Under the pieces are notes generated by a model. That model saw only the letters and a program-made list of their open reading frames with translations. It was not told the origin of the DNA and did no database searches. Of a stretch of DNA of 39,435 nt, positions 17,701 through 27,000 are shown piece after piece (the stretch's first letter is position 1; each line of letters starts with the position of its first letter). A program made the translations under genes and the position numbers. The stretch is from Clostridiales bacterium. Its GTDB lineage: Bacteria > Bacillota > Clostridia > Christensenellales > Aristaeellaceae. The stretch lies in contig SVGU01000020.1 of NCBI GenBank assembly GCA_015056155.1, positions 1 to 39,435 of the forward strand, given 5' to 3'.

Positions 17701-19660
17701 AGACGGAACATGGTGCGAGTCATGCGGCGAGATCTTCACTGAACCGACCACCATCCCCGCCCTCGGCCATGACGAGGAAGTCATCCCTGCCGTCGACCCC
17801 ACCTGCACCGAATCCGGCCTCACCGAGGGTCTGTGGTGCGTCCGCTGCGGTGATATTCTCACCGAACAGGAAATCATCCCCGCCCTCGGCCATACGGAGT
17901 TCATCATCGAGGGCATCCCCGCCACCTGCACCGAGTCCGGTATCCAGGACTTCATCTTCTGCGAGGTCTGCGAGGAGATCCTCCAGTACGACGAGCCGAT
18001 CGACGCGCTGGGGCATGATCCCGTCGTCAGCAAGCCCGGCACGCTCCCGACCTGCACCGAAGCCGGCACCACCGACGAGTACAGCTGCAGCCGGTGCTTC
18101 ATCGTCACCACGCCTGCCCAGAGCGTTCCCGCGCTGGGACACAGCTACGGCGAATGCGAATTCGTCTGGGCTGAGGACGGCTCCGCCTGCACGGCGACGG
18201 TCGTCTGCGGCGCCTGCGGCGAAACTGCCGGCGGCAATGCAGCCATCACTGACAGCGTCACCCTCGAGCCCACCTGCGTGACCGGCGGCGAAACGACGTA
18301 CACCGCGTCCATCACCATCGGCGGTCAGGTGTATCAGGACGTCCTCGTCCTGTCCGACCTGCCCATGACCGGCCACGACACGGTGATCGACGAGGCCATC
18401 GCGCCCACGAACCGCGAGCCCGGCCTGACCGAAGGCAGCCACTGCGGCGTGTGCGGCGAGGTCTTCGCCGCGCAGGAGGTCATTCCCGCGCTCTTCACCT
18501 ACGACGGCACGGAGATCGTCGCCTACAACGGCACTTCGCCCGAGGTCGCGATCCCCGATGACGCCCTGACCCTTTCCGCCTCGCTGTTCAAGAACAACAC
18601 CAGCATCACCTCCGTCGTCGTTCCGGAGAACATCACGGCGGTCGGCTCCCAGACCTTCTACGGCGCAACGGCGCTGACGGACGTCTGGCTGCCGGACGAC
18701 GTCACCGGTATCACCGCGACGACCTTCCTCAGAGTCACCGCACGCATCCATGCCTCCGCCGACAGCCCGACGGCGATCCTGCTGTCCCTGCGCGGATGCT
18801 CCTTCATGCCCGGCGACGACTTCACCATGCGTTACCGCGTGACTTCCGTGGGCAGCACGCCCACCGGCGTGTGGATCACCGGCTACCACGGCAGCAGCGC
18901 CGATGTGGTCATCCCCGATGTCCTGGGCGACATCCCCGTGACCGAGATCCGCGCCAACGCCTTCGCCGGCCATGCGCTCCGGAGCGTCTCCATCCCCGCG
19001 TCCGTCCAGACCATCGTCTCCGGCGCATTCCCGACCGGCAGCGGCATGCTGGTCATCGCGCCCTGTACGTCCTACGCCCGCACCTGGGCGGAGAGCAACA
19101 ACTTCGTCTGGGACGAAACCTGCCACGACGTCATCGTGCAGGAAGCCGTTGATCCCACCTGCACCGAGGCCGGCATGACCGAGGGCAGCACCTGCGCGGA
19201 TTGCGGCACTGTCTTCGCCGAGCAGGAGGAGATCCCCGCGCTGGGACACACGGAGACCATCCTGCCCGCCGTCCCGGCCACCCACCGGACCGTCGGCATG
19301 ACCGAGGGCAGCTACTGCCCGACCTGCGGCGAAGTCTTCGCCGAGCAGGAGATCATCCCCATGCTGGCGCTCCTGCAGATGAAGCTGCCGGCAGGCCTGA
19401 CCGCCATCGACGAGGAAGCCTTCCTCTGCAGCGCCGCCCAGTGCGTGATCCTGCCCGATGGCTGCCAGACGATCGCCGCCCGCGCCTTCGCGTACTGCGC
19501 GCAGCTGCAGGTGATCGAGATCCCGGCAAGCGTCACCGACATCGACCCGACGGCCTTCGCCAGCCACATGGACAGCCTGGTCATCCTGACCACGCCAGGC
19601 AGCGCGGCACAGACCTTCGCCGAAACGTACGGCATCCTCTGCGTCACCGTGCAGGAGTGA
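14723..19660 (+). CDS. Secreted BspA-like leucine-rich-repeat protein with CxxC modules
   Basis: This 1645-residue protein has a signal peptide (1-27, ANA/A). Residues 77-945 hold about 33 BspA-type LRR_5 units of the form (T/S)xIGxxAFxGCxxLxxIxIPxS. They are broken into blocks by four longer irregular units (IPG...GTF.Y.FP...VTIHSG). Residues 995-1245 carry six CxxC modules of the type GLTEGxxCxxCGxxxxxxxxIPALGH. Residues 1265-1460 are degenerate LRR, 1490-1535 are two more CxxC modules, and 1552-1625 are a final LRR. There is no sortase motif or membrane anchor at the C-terminus (CVTVQE). BspA-type proteins bind host or partner-cell surfaces; the CxxC pairs could bind zinc or form disulfides (inference). 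The 5' two-thirds differ in GC and codon use from the rest. The start uses GGGAGG, 12 nt before ATG, with MKK and a good signal peptide. Confidence 0.92.
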   Translation: MKKVVERSILFTMLLALLMMLPAAANAATSGTCGDNLTWVLDDEGVLTVSGTGAMRNYSKSSNAPWGTTISAAVIEDGVTSIGNWAFKGCINLPKVILPASITTIGDSAFEGCNGLTEIVFPSSLTTIGESAFRACPQLMELDIPKSVTSIDQFAFSKCTGLSEVVIPEGVTSIGNSAFGGCTGLTSVTIPGSVIKGSYYAGSYGNFYYHFPRDVPEVTIHDGVTTIGDHAFYNCSGLVKVNIPDSVTSIGKDSFSGCTALESIVLPDNLTVIGESAFSGCAALKSVTLPESLTSIGGAAFYRCTSLTEIDLPDSLTTLDSSAFGKCVSLVGPITIPEGITTIVSVFSGCSSLTKVNLPDSLTVIGNSAFSNCTSLNEVSIPASVTTIDTYAFSGCTILNELDIPTSVTTIGNYAFQGCTGLTELDIPTSVTSVGRDAFDGCTGLTSVTIPGCIVRGGTNDGYEGTFSYCFPETIEEVTIHSGATTIGLYAFCANTGLVRLNIPNSVTSIDYCALRGCSELESVTLSDNLTVIGSSAFDDCTSLTEITLPDSLTVIGDSAFSGCTRLTEIDLTDGLLNINAGTFLGCSALTSVLIPESVTTIGSSAFSDCTSLQEIDLPNSLTVIGQSAFSRCSALTSVNIPASVSSVGQNAFWRCTALQSANIPGCIIQGNANASCNGTFTYVFPETVSVVTIHSGVTTIGENAFCTNTGLVRVNIPDTVTTISDYAFMGCESLESAVLPDSVTTIGTNAFSECSSLDGISLPEKLTVLGASAFSGCKSLSDPIAIPSDIVTLDNFVFNECTALSAVTFPESLTSIGTNAFANCSSLKEITLPSNLIFIYSNAFKGCTGLTDVVIPASVTSVGSAAFHGCTGLTSVTIAGTDVLGGTMATDPGTFTFAYPATVSMVTINSGEESIGSYAFAEMPNLKKVTIPDSIIHIDPLAFADHDTVIRSSAEAYARTWALNEGFQWEHNQHTESAIPSVEPGCLTEGQEDGTWCESCGEIFTEPTTIPALGHDEEVIPAVDPTCTESGLTEGLWCVRCGDILTEQEIIPALGHTEFIIEGIPATCTESGIQDFIFCEVCEEILQYDEPIDALGHDPVVSKPGTLPTCTEAGTTDEYSCSRCFIVTTPAQSVPALGHSYGECEFVWAEDGSACTATVVCGACGETAGGNAAITDSVTLEPTCVTGGETTYTASITIGGQVYQDVLVLSDLPMTGHDTVIDEAIAPTNREPGLTEGSHCGVCGEVFAAQEVIPALFTYDGTEIVAYNGTSPEVAIPDDALTLSASLFKNNTSITSVVVPENITAVGSQTFYGATALTDVWLPDDVTGITATTFLRVTARIHASADSPTAILLSLRGCSFMPGDDFTMRYRVTSVGSTPTGVWITGYHGSSADVVIPDVLGDIPVTEIRANAFAGHALRSVSIPASVQTIVSGAFPTGSGMLVIAPCTSYARTWAESNNFVWDETCHDVIVQEAVDPTCTEAGMTEGSTCADCGTVFAEQEEIPALGHTETILPAVPATHRTVGMTEGSYCPTCGEVFAEQEIIPMLALLQMKLPAGLTAIDEEAFLCSAAQCVILPDGCQTIAARAFAYCAQLQVIEIPASVTDIDPTAFASHMDSLVILTTPGSAAQTFAETYGILCVTVQE

Positions 19661-19690
19661 TCCGGACAGGCAATGTCCCAAGGAACCCCG

Positions 19691-19724
19691 GCCCCGTTCC
19701 CGTTTCAAGGGAGCGGGGCTTTCT
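19691..19724 (+). terminator. Intrinsic terminator of the BspA-like gene
   Basis: GCCCCG(T)TCCC pairs with GGGAGCGGGGC across a 7-nt loop, followed by TTTCT, 30 nt after the stop. Confidence 0.85.
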
Positions 19725-19781
19725 GCATGCCCCAGCGGCAGCAGATCGTGATGAAATCCGGATGAATCAGGCCCGCAGATG

Positions 19782-19810
19782 TTGCAATTCCGGGCTTTTT
19801 CATGTATACT
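19782..19810 (+). promoter_or_regulatory. Promoter of the esterase gene
   Basis: TTGCAA (19782-19787), a 17-bp spacer and TATACT (19805-19810) lie 46 nt before the esterase ATG. Confidence 0.75.
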
Positions 19811-19856
19811 GTATCGCAAGTGAACCGTTCAACAACGGAAAAGGAGATGGCAACAA

Positions 19857-20807
19857 ATGAAGAAACTGATCGCATGCCTGCTGGCCGCCCTGATGCTGCT
19901 GGGCAGCTTTGCCTTCGCCGAGGGCAGCAGCCGCAAGACCGACTTCCCGGACAACACCTTCGTCGAGATGGATCCCAACTACATCACCGGCGTCACCCAG
20001 CGCGGCAAGACCGTCCTCTTCCGCTACGAAGCCAAGACCGAGGACGGCCAGACCTACACCAAGAACGCCCTGGTCTACCTGCCCTACGGCTACGACCCGG
20101 AGGATGCCTCCGCACGCTACAACGTGCTCTACCTCATGCACGGCCACGGCGGCGGTTACACCACCTTCTTCCGCGGCGCAGGCTCCTTCTCCACGATGCA
20201 GTTCGTGCTGGACGCGATGATCGAAAAGGGCCACATCGAGCCCCTGCTGGTGGTCGCGCCCACCTACGCCGTCCCCGGCAAGGACGAGGGCTGGTGCGCG
20301 GCGAATTTCTGGTATGAGCTGAACAACTACCTCATCCCCGCCTTTGAGAGCGCCTACCCCACCTATGCCGAGGACGTGACCCCCGAGGGCATCCGCGCCT
20401 CCCGCACCCACCGCGCATACAGTGGCTTCTCCATGGGCTCCGTCTCCTGCTGGGCGACGTTTGAGCACAGCCTGGACCAGATCGCCTACTACATGCCCTG
20501 CTGCGGCGGCGCCAGCTTCGGCGGCGATGCGGCAGCCTCCGCCCGCAACCTGGCCAGCAGCGTCGCCAAGGCCGGCTACACCAAGGATGATTTCTTCATC
20601 TATGCCGGCTGCGGCGGCGAGGGCGACGTCGGCTATGCCGGTATGACCGCGCTGGTCAACGCCATGACCCTGATGCCGGACACCTTCGTGTACTGCGAGA
20701 ACTTCCGCGACGGCAACCTGTACTACACCCAGTGCAGCGGCGGCCACAGCACCAAGAGCGTGGAGCTGATCATGTACGGCGGTCTGCCCACCTTCTTCGG
20801 CGACTGA
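19857..20807 (+). CDS. Secreted esterase, CE1/esterase D-like alpha/beta hydrolase
   Basis: This is a 316-residue exported hydrolase. The signal peptide is residues 1-21 (AFA/E). The alpha/beta-hydrolase features are in order: YNVLYLMHGHGGGYTTFF (oxyanion region, 88-105), nucleophile Ser192 in SGFSMGS, a probable acid at Asp257 in GCGGEGDVGY, and catalytic His297 in CSGGHSTKS. This layout matches the feruloyl/acetyl xylan esterases of family CE1 attached to xylanases, which remove ester groups from plant cell-wall xylan. The substrate here is inferred, and other short-chain esters are possible. AAGGAG lies 10 nt upstream of the ATG. It has its own promoter and terminator and sits between two giant surface proteins. 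Confidence 0.9.
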   Translation: MKKLIACLLAALMLLGSFAFAEGSSRKTDFPDNTFVEMDPNYITGVTQRGKTVLFRYEAKTEDGQTYTKNALVYLPYGYDPEDASARYNVLYLMHGHGGGYTTFFRGAGSFSTMQFVLDAMIEKGHIEPLLVVAPTYAVPGKDEGWCAANFWYELNNYLIPAFESAYPTYAEDVTPEGIRASRTHRAYSGFSMGSVSCWATFEHSLDQIAYYMPCCGGASFGGDAAASARNLASSVAKAGYTKDDFFIYAGCGGEGDVGYAGMTALVNAMTLMPDTFVYCENFRDGNLYYTQCSGGHSTKSVELIMYGGLPTFFGD

Positions 20808-20826
20808 TCTGATCGGCTTGCCCCGC

Positions 20827-20857
20827 ACGCCTGCTGCGCCCTGCGGCAGGCGTTTTT
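20827..20857 (+). terminator. Intrinsic terminator of the esterase gene
   Basis: ACGCCTGC (20827-20834) pairs with GCAGGCGT (20846-20853), followed by TTTTT, 20 nt after the stop. Confidence 0.9.
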
Positions 20858-20945
20858 CCATGCCCCGGCAGCCATGCGTTCCACATAAAACGCCCGTTAT
20901 TCGCTTATTCGCCAAAGTATAACGTTTTAGTTGGAAGCAGGCAAA

Positions 20946-20975
20946 TTGACACTTCCCATTTATCTATGGTAAAAT
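20946..20975 (+). promoter_or_regulatory. Promoter of the giant Ig-like repeat protein gene
   Basis: TTGACA (20946-20951), an 18-bp spacer and TAAAAT (20970-20975) preceded by TG-G (extended -10). The -10 lies inside a dyad GGTA-N6-TACC, followed by a direct ATACC repeat, which could be an operator. The surrounding 150 bp are conspicuously A+T rich. Confidence 0.75.
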
Positions 20976-21036
20976 AATACCAAATACCTTTATATCCAAA
21001 CCCTTTGGTCATTTTTACTCCAAGGAGGTACCCATA

Positions 21037-24000
21037 ATGAAGCGATTCCTTGCCATCCTGCTCAGCGCCATGCTGCTGCTGATGCCTGTGAGCGACGCGC
21101 TGGCCGTTGTGCGCCTGCCCGGAGAGCTGCAGGCGATCGAGGCAGAGGCCTTCGCCGGCGACAAGTCCCTGTCCGGCGTGCTGACGCTGCCCGACACCGT
21201 GAAGGACATCGGCGACCGCGCCTTTGCCGACACGGATCTGTTTGCCCTGCGCATGCCGGCGGATGTCCAGCGCATCGGCAGCGACATCGTCTCCGGCGCG
21301 GACGTGCTGTACGTCGAGATTCCCTCTGAGTCGGTCTCGATCGCCGCCGACGCTTTGGCGGGCACAAAGTACGTCATTTCGCCGCCCGGCTCTGTCCTCG
21401 GCGCTGTGTCGCAGGACATCAACTGGCTCGACATCGACATGGTGTTCACCAGCGGCGGCTTTGTGTATCACTACACCGACACATACCGCAATGCCGCCGT
21501 GCTGCTCTTCCCCAGCCAGCCCGGTCTGAGCGGCGAATACACCGTGCCCGCGAGCGTCAACGGCGCACAGGTCGTTGCGCTGGACAGCTGCGCCTTCTGG
21601 GGCCTGGACGGCCTGACGAAGGTCTTCGTGCACGAAGACGTCGGCATGCCCGAAGCCACCTATGGCTGGGCGGATGAGCTGGAGATCGTACTCACCAACG
21701 ACGAGATCGCCCCCGTCCTGCCCGACGACGACCGCGAGAAGATGCAGTTCTTCTTCGACCACGACGAGGTGGTCCTCCACCCCGGCGACGTCTTCTGGCT
21801 GTCCCTTGGGGACTCCTTCGACGGCGAATGGTCCGCCCACAGCAGCGATGACGCCGTCGCCACCCTGTCCACCGACTGCCGCGTGGACGCCCATGGCATC
21901 GGCGACGCCTCCGTGACCCTGTGGATCGAGAACGAGGCGATCGTTTACTATGCCACCGCCACTGTGCATGTCGTGGAGCCCGACGTCTCCATCACGCAGG
22001 ATTTCACCGAGGTCACGCTGCGCGAAGGCGAAGTCACCTCCCCCAACTGGGACGTCTCCTCCAGCAGCTACAACCCCAGTTTCGAATACGTCTTCGAAAC
22101 CAGCGACGATTCCGTCATCACCCATGACACGTTCGGCATCATCACCGGCGTGGGTGCCGGCGAGGCCACGGCCACCCTGCGCATCCTGTCCGGCGGCGAG
22201 GAGCTCATCTCCGCCAGCGTCGACGTGACCGTCGTGAGCAGCGAGCTGACGCTCTCCCACGCGATGCTCTGGGCCTACGACGGCTTCGAGTACCAGCTTG
22301 CGCTCGAAAGCGAGCTGCCCGAAGGCGCAGCCGTTGCCTGGAGCTCCACGAACGAAGAGATCCTCGTGGACGAGGACGGCACGGTTGTCATCGCCTGCAC
22401 CGAGGGCAGCGAAGGCGGCAACGGCACGGTCGACTGCACCGTCACCTATTCCGACGGTTCCACCGCCACTGCCAGCTGCTACATCAATTACGGCATCTAT
22501 GACGTCTCCTTTGACGGCTTTGATGGCCCCTTCTGCATGAACGTCGGCGACGTGGCCGAACGCCCCATCAGCGCCTGGGTCACTACCTTCCCCGTGGACC
22601 AGGAGAAGATCGAGGTCACCCTGACCAGCTCGGATCCCTCCGTCGTCCAGACGGACGGCGTCCGCACCATGACCGCCGTCGGCGCCGGCACGGCCACGCT
22701 GACCCTCACCATACGCTTCATGGACAGGGAAGACTCCGCCACCTATGAGGTGGAGGTCGACCACGCAGTCCTCCGTTTCTATCCGGAGATCCTGGACATC
22801 AATCTGTCTGTGGAGTCGGGCGAGCAGGACATCCACTTCGGCTATGAAAGCAACGCCCCCCTGCACCGGCTGTCCGTCGTCAGCAGCGACACCGGCGTGG
22901 TCAAGGCCTACATGACCGGCGACCGCCTGCGCTTCGTTCCCGTCAGCGCCGGCGAGGCGACCGTCACCGTCACGATGGGCATCTATGGCGACGAGGTCTC
23001 CGAAACGGTGAATGTCTCCGTCTACGGCTATATCTTCAGCCTCTCCCAGAGCGAGGCGACCCTGGCCGTGGGCGAATCCATCCGCCTGTTCCCCGTGCTG
23101 GAGGACGGTCTGGAGATGGATTACAACGGTTACAGCAGCTACTGGAGCAGCAACGACGAGATCGTCTCCGTTGACGGCAACGGCTACGTCAGCGCACTCA
23201 GCGCCGGCTCCGCGATGATCTACTTCGACGCCTACATCAACGACGCCTACTCCCGCGCATACTGCGAGATCACCGTCACGGACGACGCCGCAGCCCTGAC
23301 GCTGAACCACACCGCCCTGGCGATGGCGCAGGGCGAGCAGGTGCAGCTCAAGGCCTACCTGCACGGCACGGAGGTCGCCGGCAGCTGGTCCGTCCAGGAT
23401 TCCGGCCTCTACGTCTCCCCCGACGGCCTGCTGACCCTGCGCCATGACTGGCCCGAGGATTACTCTACCTACGTCGTCTGCACCGTCGAGGCGGATGGCC
23501 AGACCTACACCGCTTCCTGCCGCGTCTCCGGCCGCGCCGCCGACGCCCTGCTGCAGTGCCCGGGCATGTTCCTCATGGAAGAGGGCGACTACGAGAACGT
23601 GTGGGCCAACTTCTCCACCACCAACCCGGACGAGTCCTACACCATCCGCAGGACCAGCAGCGACGAAAGCATCGCGTACTTCCCCTACGGCGGCTCCGAC
23701 CCGACGCTGGAGGCCGTGGGCGAGGGCGAATGCATCATCACCGTCGATCTGCTGAACTCCGCGGGCGAGACCGTTGCCACCCGTACCTGCGTGGTGCGCG
23801 TCGGTCTGGGTGCCCCCGAGCTGGAGCGGCTCGAGTTCGCCCGCGACGCCTACTACATCACCACCTTCGAGGACAACCGCACCGCCACATATCTGGATCC
23901 CATCCTGGAGCCCACGACCGCCTGGAATATGGCGGACGTGACCATCACCTCCTCCGACGAGAGCGTCGCTGTGGTGGATGGCCATGAGGTCTACGCGGTC

Positions 24001-27000
24001 AGCCCCGGCACGGCCACCCTGACCCTGACCCACGAGGCATACCCCGGCGTCTCCGACACGGCCACCGTCTATGTCTTCGATCCCGAATTCACCATCTCCG
24101 CCGAAACGGTACAGTCCGGTGAAACGGTGACCTTCGCCGTCACGGGCATGCCGGAGGGCTGCGCGCCGAGCATCAGCTGGGAGACCGACGCCGCCTACAT
24201 GACCTATGTGGACGGCGGCTGGGATTCCCTGACCGTCCGCACCCGCAGCCAGACCGATGAGGTCAACGTAGACGTGCGGGTCACTCTGCCCGATCTGGAG
24301 TTCTGGTACAAATTCGTCTTCTCCATCACCGGCGAGTCGATGCTGCTGAACATGTCCGACCTGATCATCGAGCCCGGCAAGGGCGAATCCCTGTGGAGCG
24401 ATTTCAGCTCCTGGAATCAAGTGTGGTCCAGCACGGACGAGAACGTCGCCACGGTCGATGACGGCGGCTATGTGACCGCTGTGGCATACGGCGAGTGCGA
24501 CATCGTTCTGGAATGCGAAACGGATAACGGCCCCTGCACCGTCTCCTGCCACGTCACCGTTGAGGAAGGCGAATGGAAGCTCAACGACCTGAACCTCCCC
24601 CCCTTCATGGTGGTGGGCGACGCATACTCCTTCGACATGGATATCTACGCCACCCGCTATGCCTGGCCCGCAGAGTTCCTCTGGAGCCTGGATGATGAGT
24701 CTCTGGTCCGCATGACCGAGGACGGCCGCTACCTGGCGCTGAAGCCCGGTGTGCTGACCGTCACCGTGACCGCCATCGAGGGCGAGCAGGTGGAGAGCGT
24801 CAGCAAGGCCGTCCGCATCGTCGAGCCCGCCGTGCGCTTTGCCCAGACGCAGATGGATATCCGTCCGGGCATCCCCTTTGAGCCGGCCTTCATCACCGCC
24901 AGCGGCAAGGAGATCGAGAGCATCGTCTGGAGCATTTCCGACGAGCAGCTCCTGTCCATCGGCGAAGACAACGTCGTGACCGCGCTGGCCGAAAGCGGCA
25001 TCTGCACCGTCACCGCGAAGGTCACCCTGAACGACGGCACCACCCACAACCTGTCCGCCACGTACCGCATCATCCCCGATGAGGAGATCTACTTCAACGC
25101 CTGGCTGAACGACAGCTTCGTGCACCTGCGCGTCACGGAGACCTGCGATGTGTCCCTCTTCTTCGACACCAACGCATGGGAAGAGGATATCGACATCACC
25201 TGGACGTGCGGGAACGACAACATCGTGATCGAGGAATGCTACGGCTATGCCGGCAGCGACGTCCGCGTGCGTGCCGTTGCCAACGGCGGCACGTCCACCC
25301 TGTACTGCACCGTGACCGTCGGCGGTGATACCCAGGAATTTGAAATCGACCTGGAGATCGAAAGCGCTGCGCTCAGCATCGACATCGAGCACGCCGAGAT
25401 GGGCCTTCCCATCGGCGACACCAACGAATGCATGGCATGGTACGAGAGCAACCTGCCCATCGACGTGCTGTATGTGTCCAGCAGTGATCCGGACGTGGTG
25501 CGCGTTTCCATGATCCACAACCGCATCATCATGACGGCCGTGGGCGAAGGCAATGCCGTCATCACCGCGACCGTCGGCGCCCGCGGCTTCAGCCGTTACG
25601 ACACCATGTCCGTGACCGTCGACGGCAGCAGCTTCTCGCTGAACAAGTCCGAAGCTGCGATGATGGTCAACGCCATCCTGCAGCTGGATCCCGTGCTCTC
25701 TGCGGATCAGTACCTCGAGCCTGACAGCATCAGCTTCAACTCCTCGGATCCCACCATCGCCTATGTCAACGGCAACGGTCAGGTGACCGCCCTGCGTCCC
25801 GGCGTCGCGCGTATCCGGATGTCCGCAATCATCAACGGTATGCCGGCCATCGCCGACTGCATCGTGACGGTCACGGACAGCACCTGCCCGCTGACGCTGA
25901 ACGCCAGCTGCATCCGCCTCGCTACCAGCGAGACGTATCAGCTCAAGGCCCTGTGGAACGGCTCGGAGATCAGCGACGTTGTCTGGTCTGCGGACACCAG
26001 CGCCGTCACCATCAGCCGCACGGGCCTTGTGACCATGCAGCACACCTGGACCGAGACCCACCTCGGCTATATCACCGCCACCGTGGAGCGTGACGGCGTG
26101 ACCTACACGGCCTCCTGCATGCTCACCGGCAGGTATCCCGAGGTCACCGTGCAGTGTGAAAGCGCCATCTTCCTGAACGTGTATGACTACTACTGGTTCA
26201 ATCCCTACTTCTCCACGACTGTGGATTACGGCGAGCTGTCCGTCCGCTGCGTCAGCTCCAACGAAAGCATCCTGGAAGTGAAGGGTGAACAGGAGCTCTA
26301 CGCCCGCGCAGCCGGCAGCTGCGACGTGACGCTGCAGCTGGTCACTGACGATGACGTGGTCGTCTACGAGAACCGCATCCCCGTCTACATCGCCAGCGAC
26401 CTGCCTGCCCTGGAGTACATCGACTTCGGCGCTGACACGTACTATCTGTCCCTGACCAACAACAACAGCGCCCACCTGGATCCGCACGCTGTGCCCACCC
26501 TGTACAGGGAGTATGGCGAAGTCGTCATGACCTCCTCCGACGAGAGCGTCGCGATCATCCAGGATGATCAGGTCTTTGCCGTCGGCGAGGGTACTGCGAC
26601 CATCTCCATCTACAACACCCTCGCGCCCGACCAGCCCGGTACGGCCGTGGTGCACGTCTACGACTGGCAGGTCAGCCCCGACCATGTCGAAACCGGCCTC
26701 AACGAGCTGGTCACCCTGACCGTGACCGGTCTGGAGGACATGCCGGTCCGGCACCTGCGCTGGAACTACGACAACTGGATGCTGAAGCACGTCACGGAAA
26801 CCGCAAACAGCATCACCTTCCGCACGATGCATCCCGGTGAAGTATACATCGAAGCGGTCGTCGAGCTCCCCGACCAGGCGTTGAACGCGTATACGCAGAT
26901 CATCATCACCGGCATGTATGACGACTTCCTGCCGCTGAACATGACCGACGCCTATGTCGAGCCTGGCCACGAATTCGACCTCTGGCCTGAATTCGGCGCT

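Noticed and set aside
17720-19819. A 699-codon minus-strand frame opposite the C-terminal half of the BspA-like gene
   Set aside because: It is a codon-aligned shadow. It is useful only as evidence of the codon-regime change.
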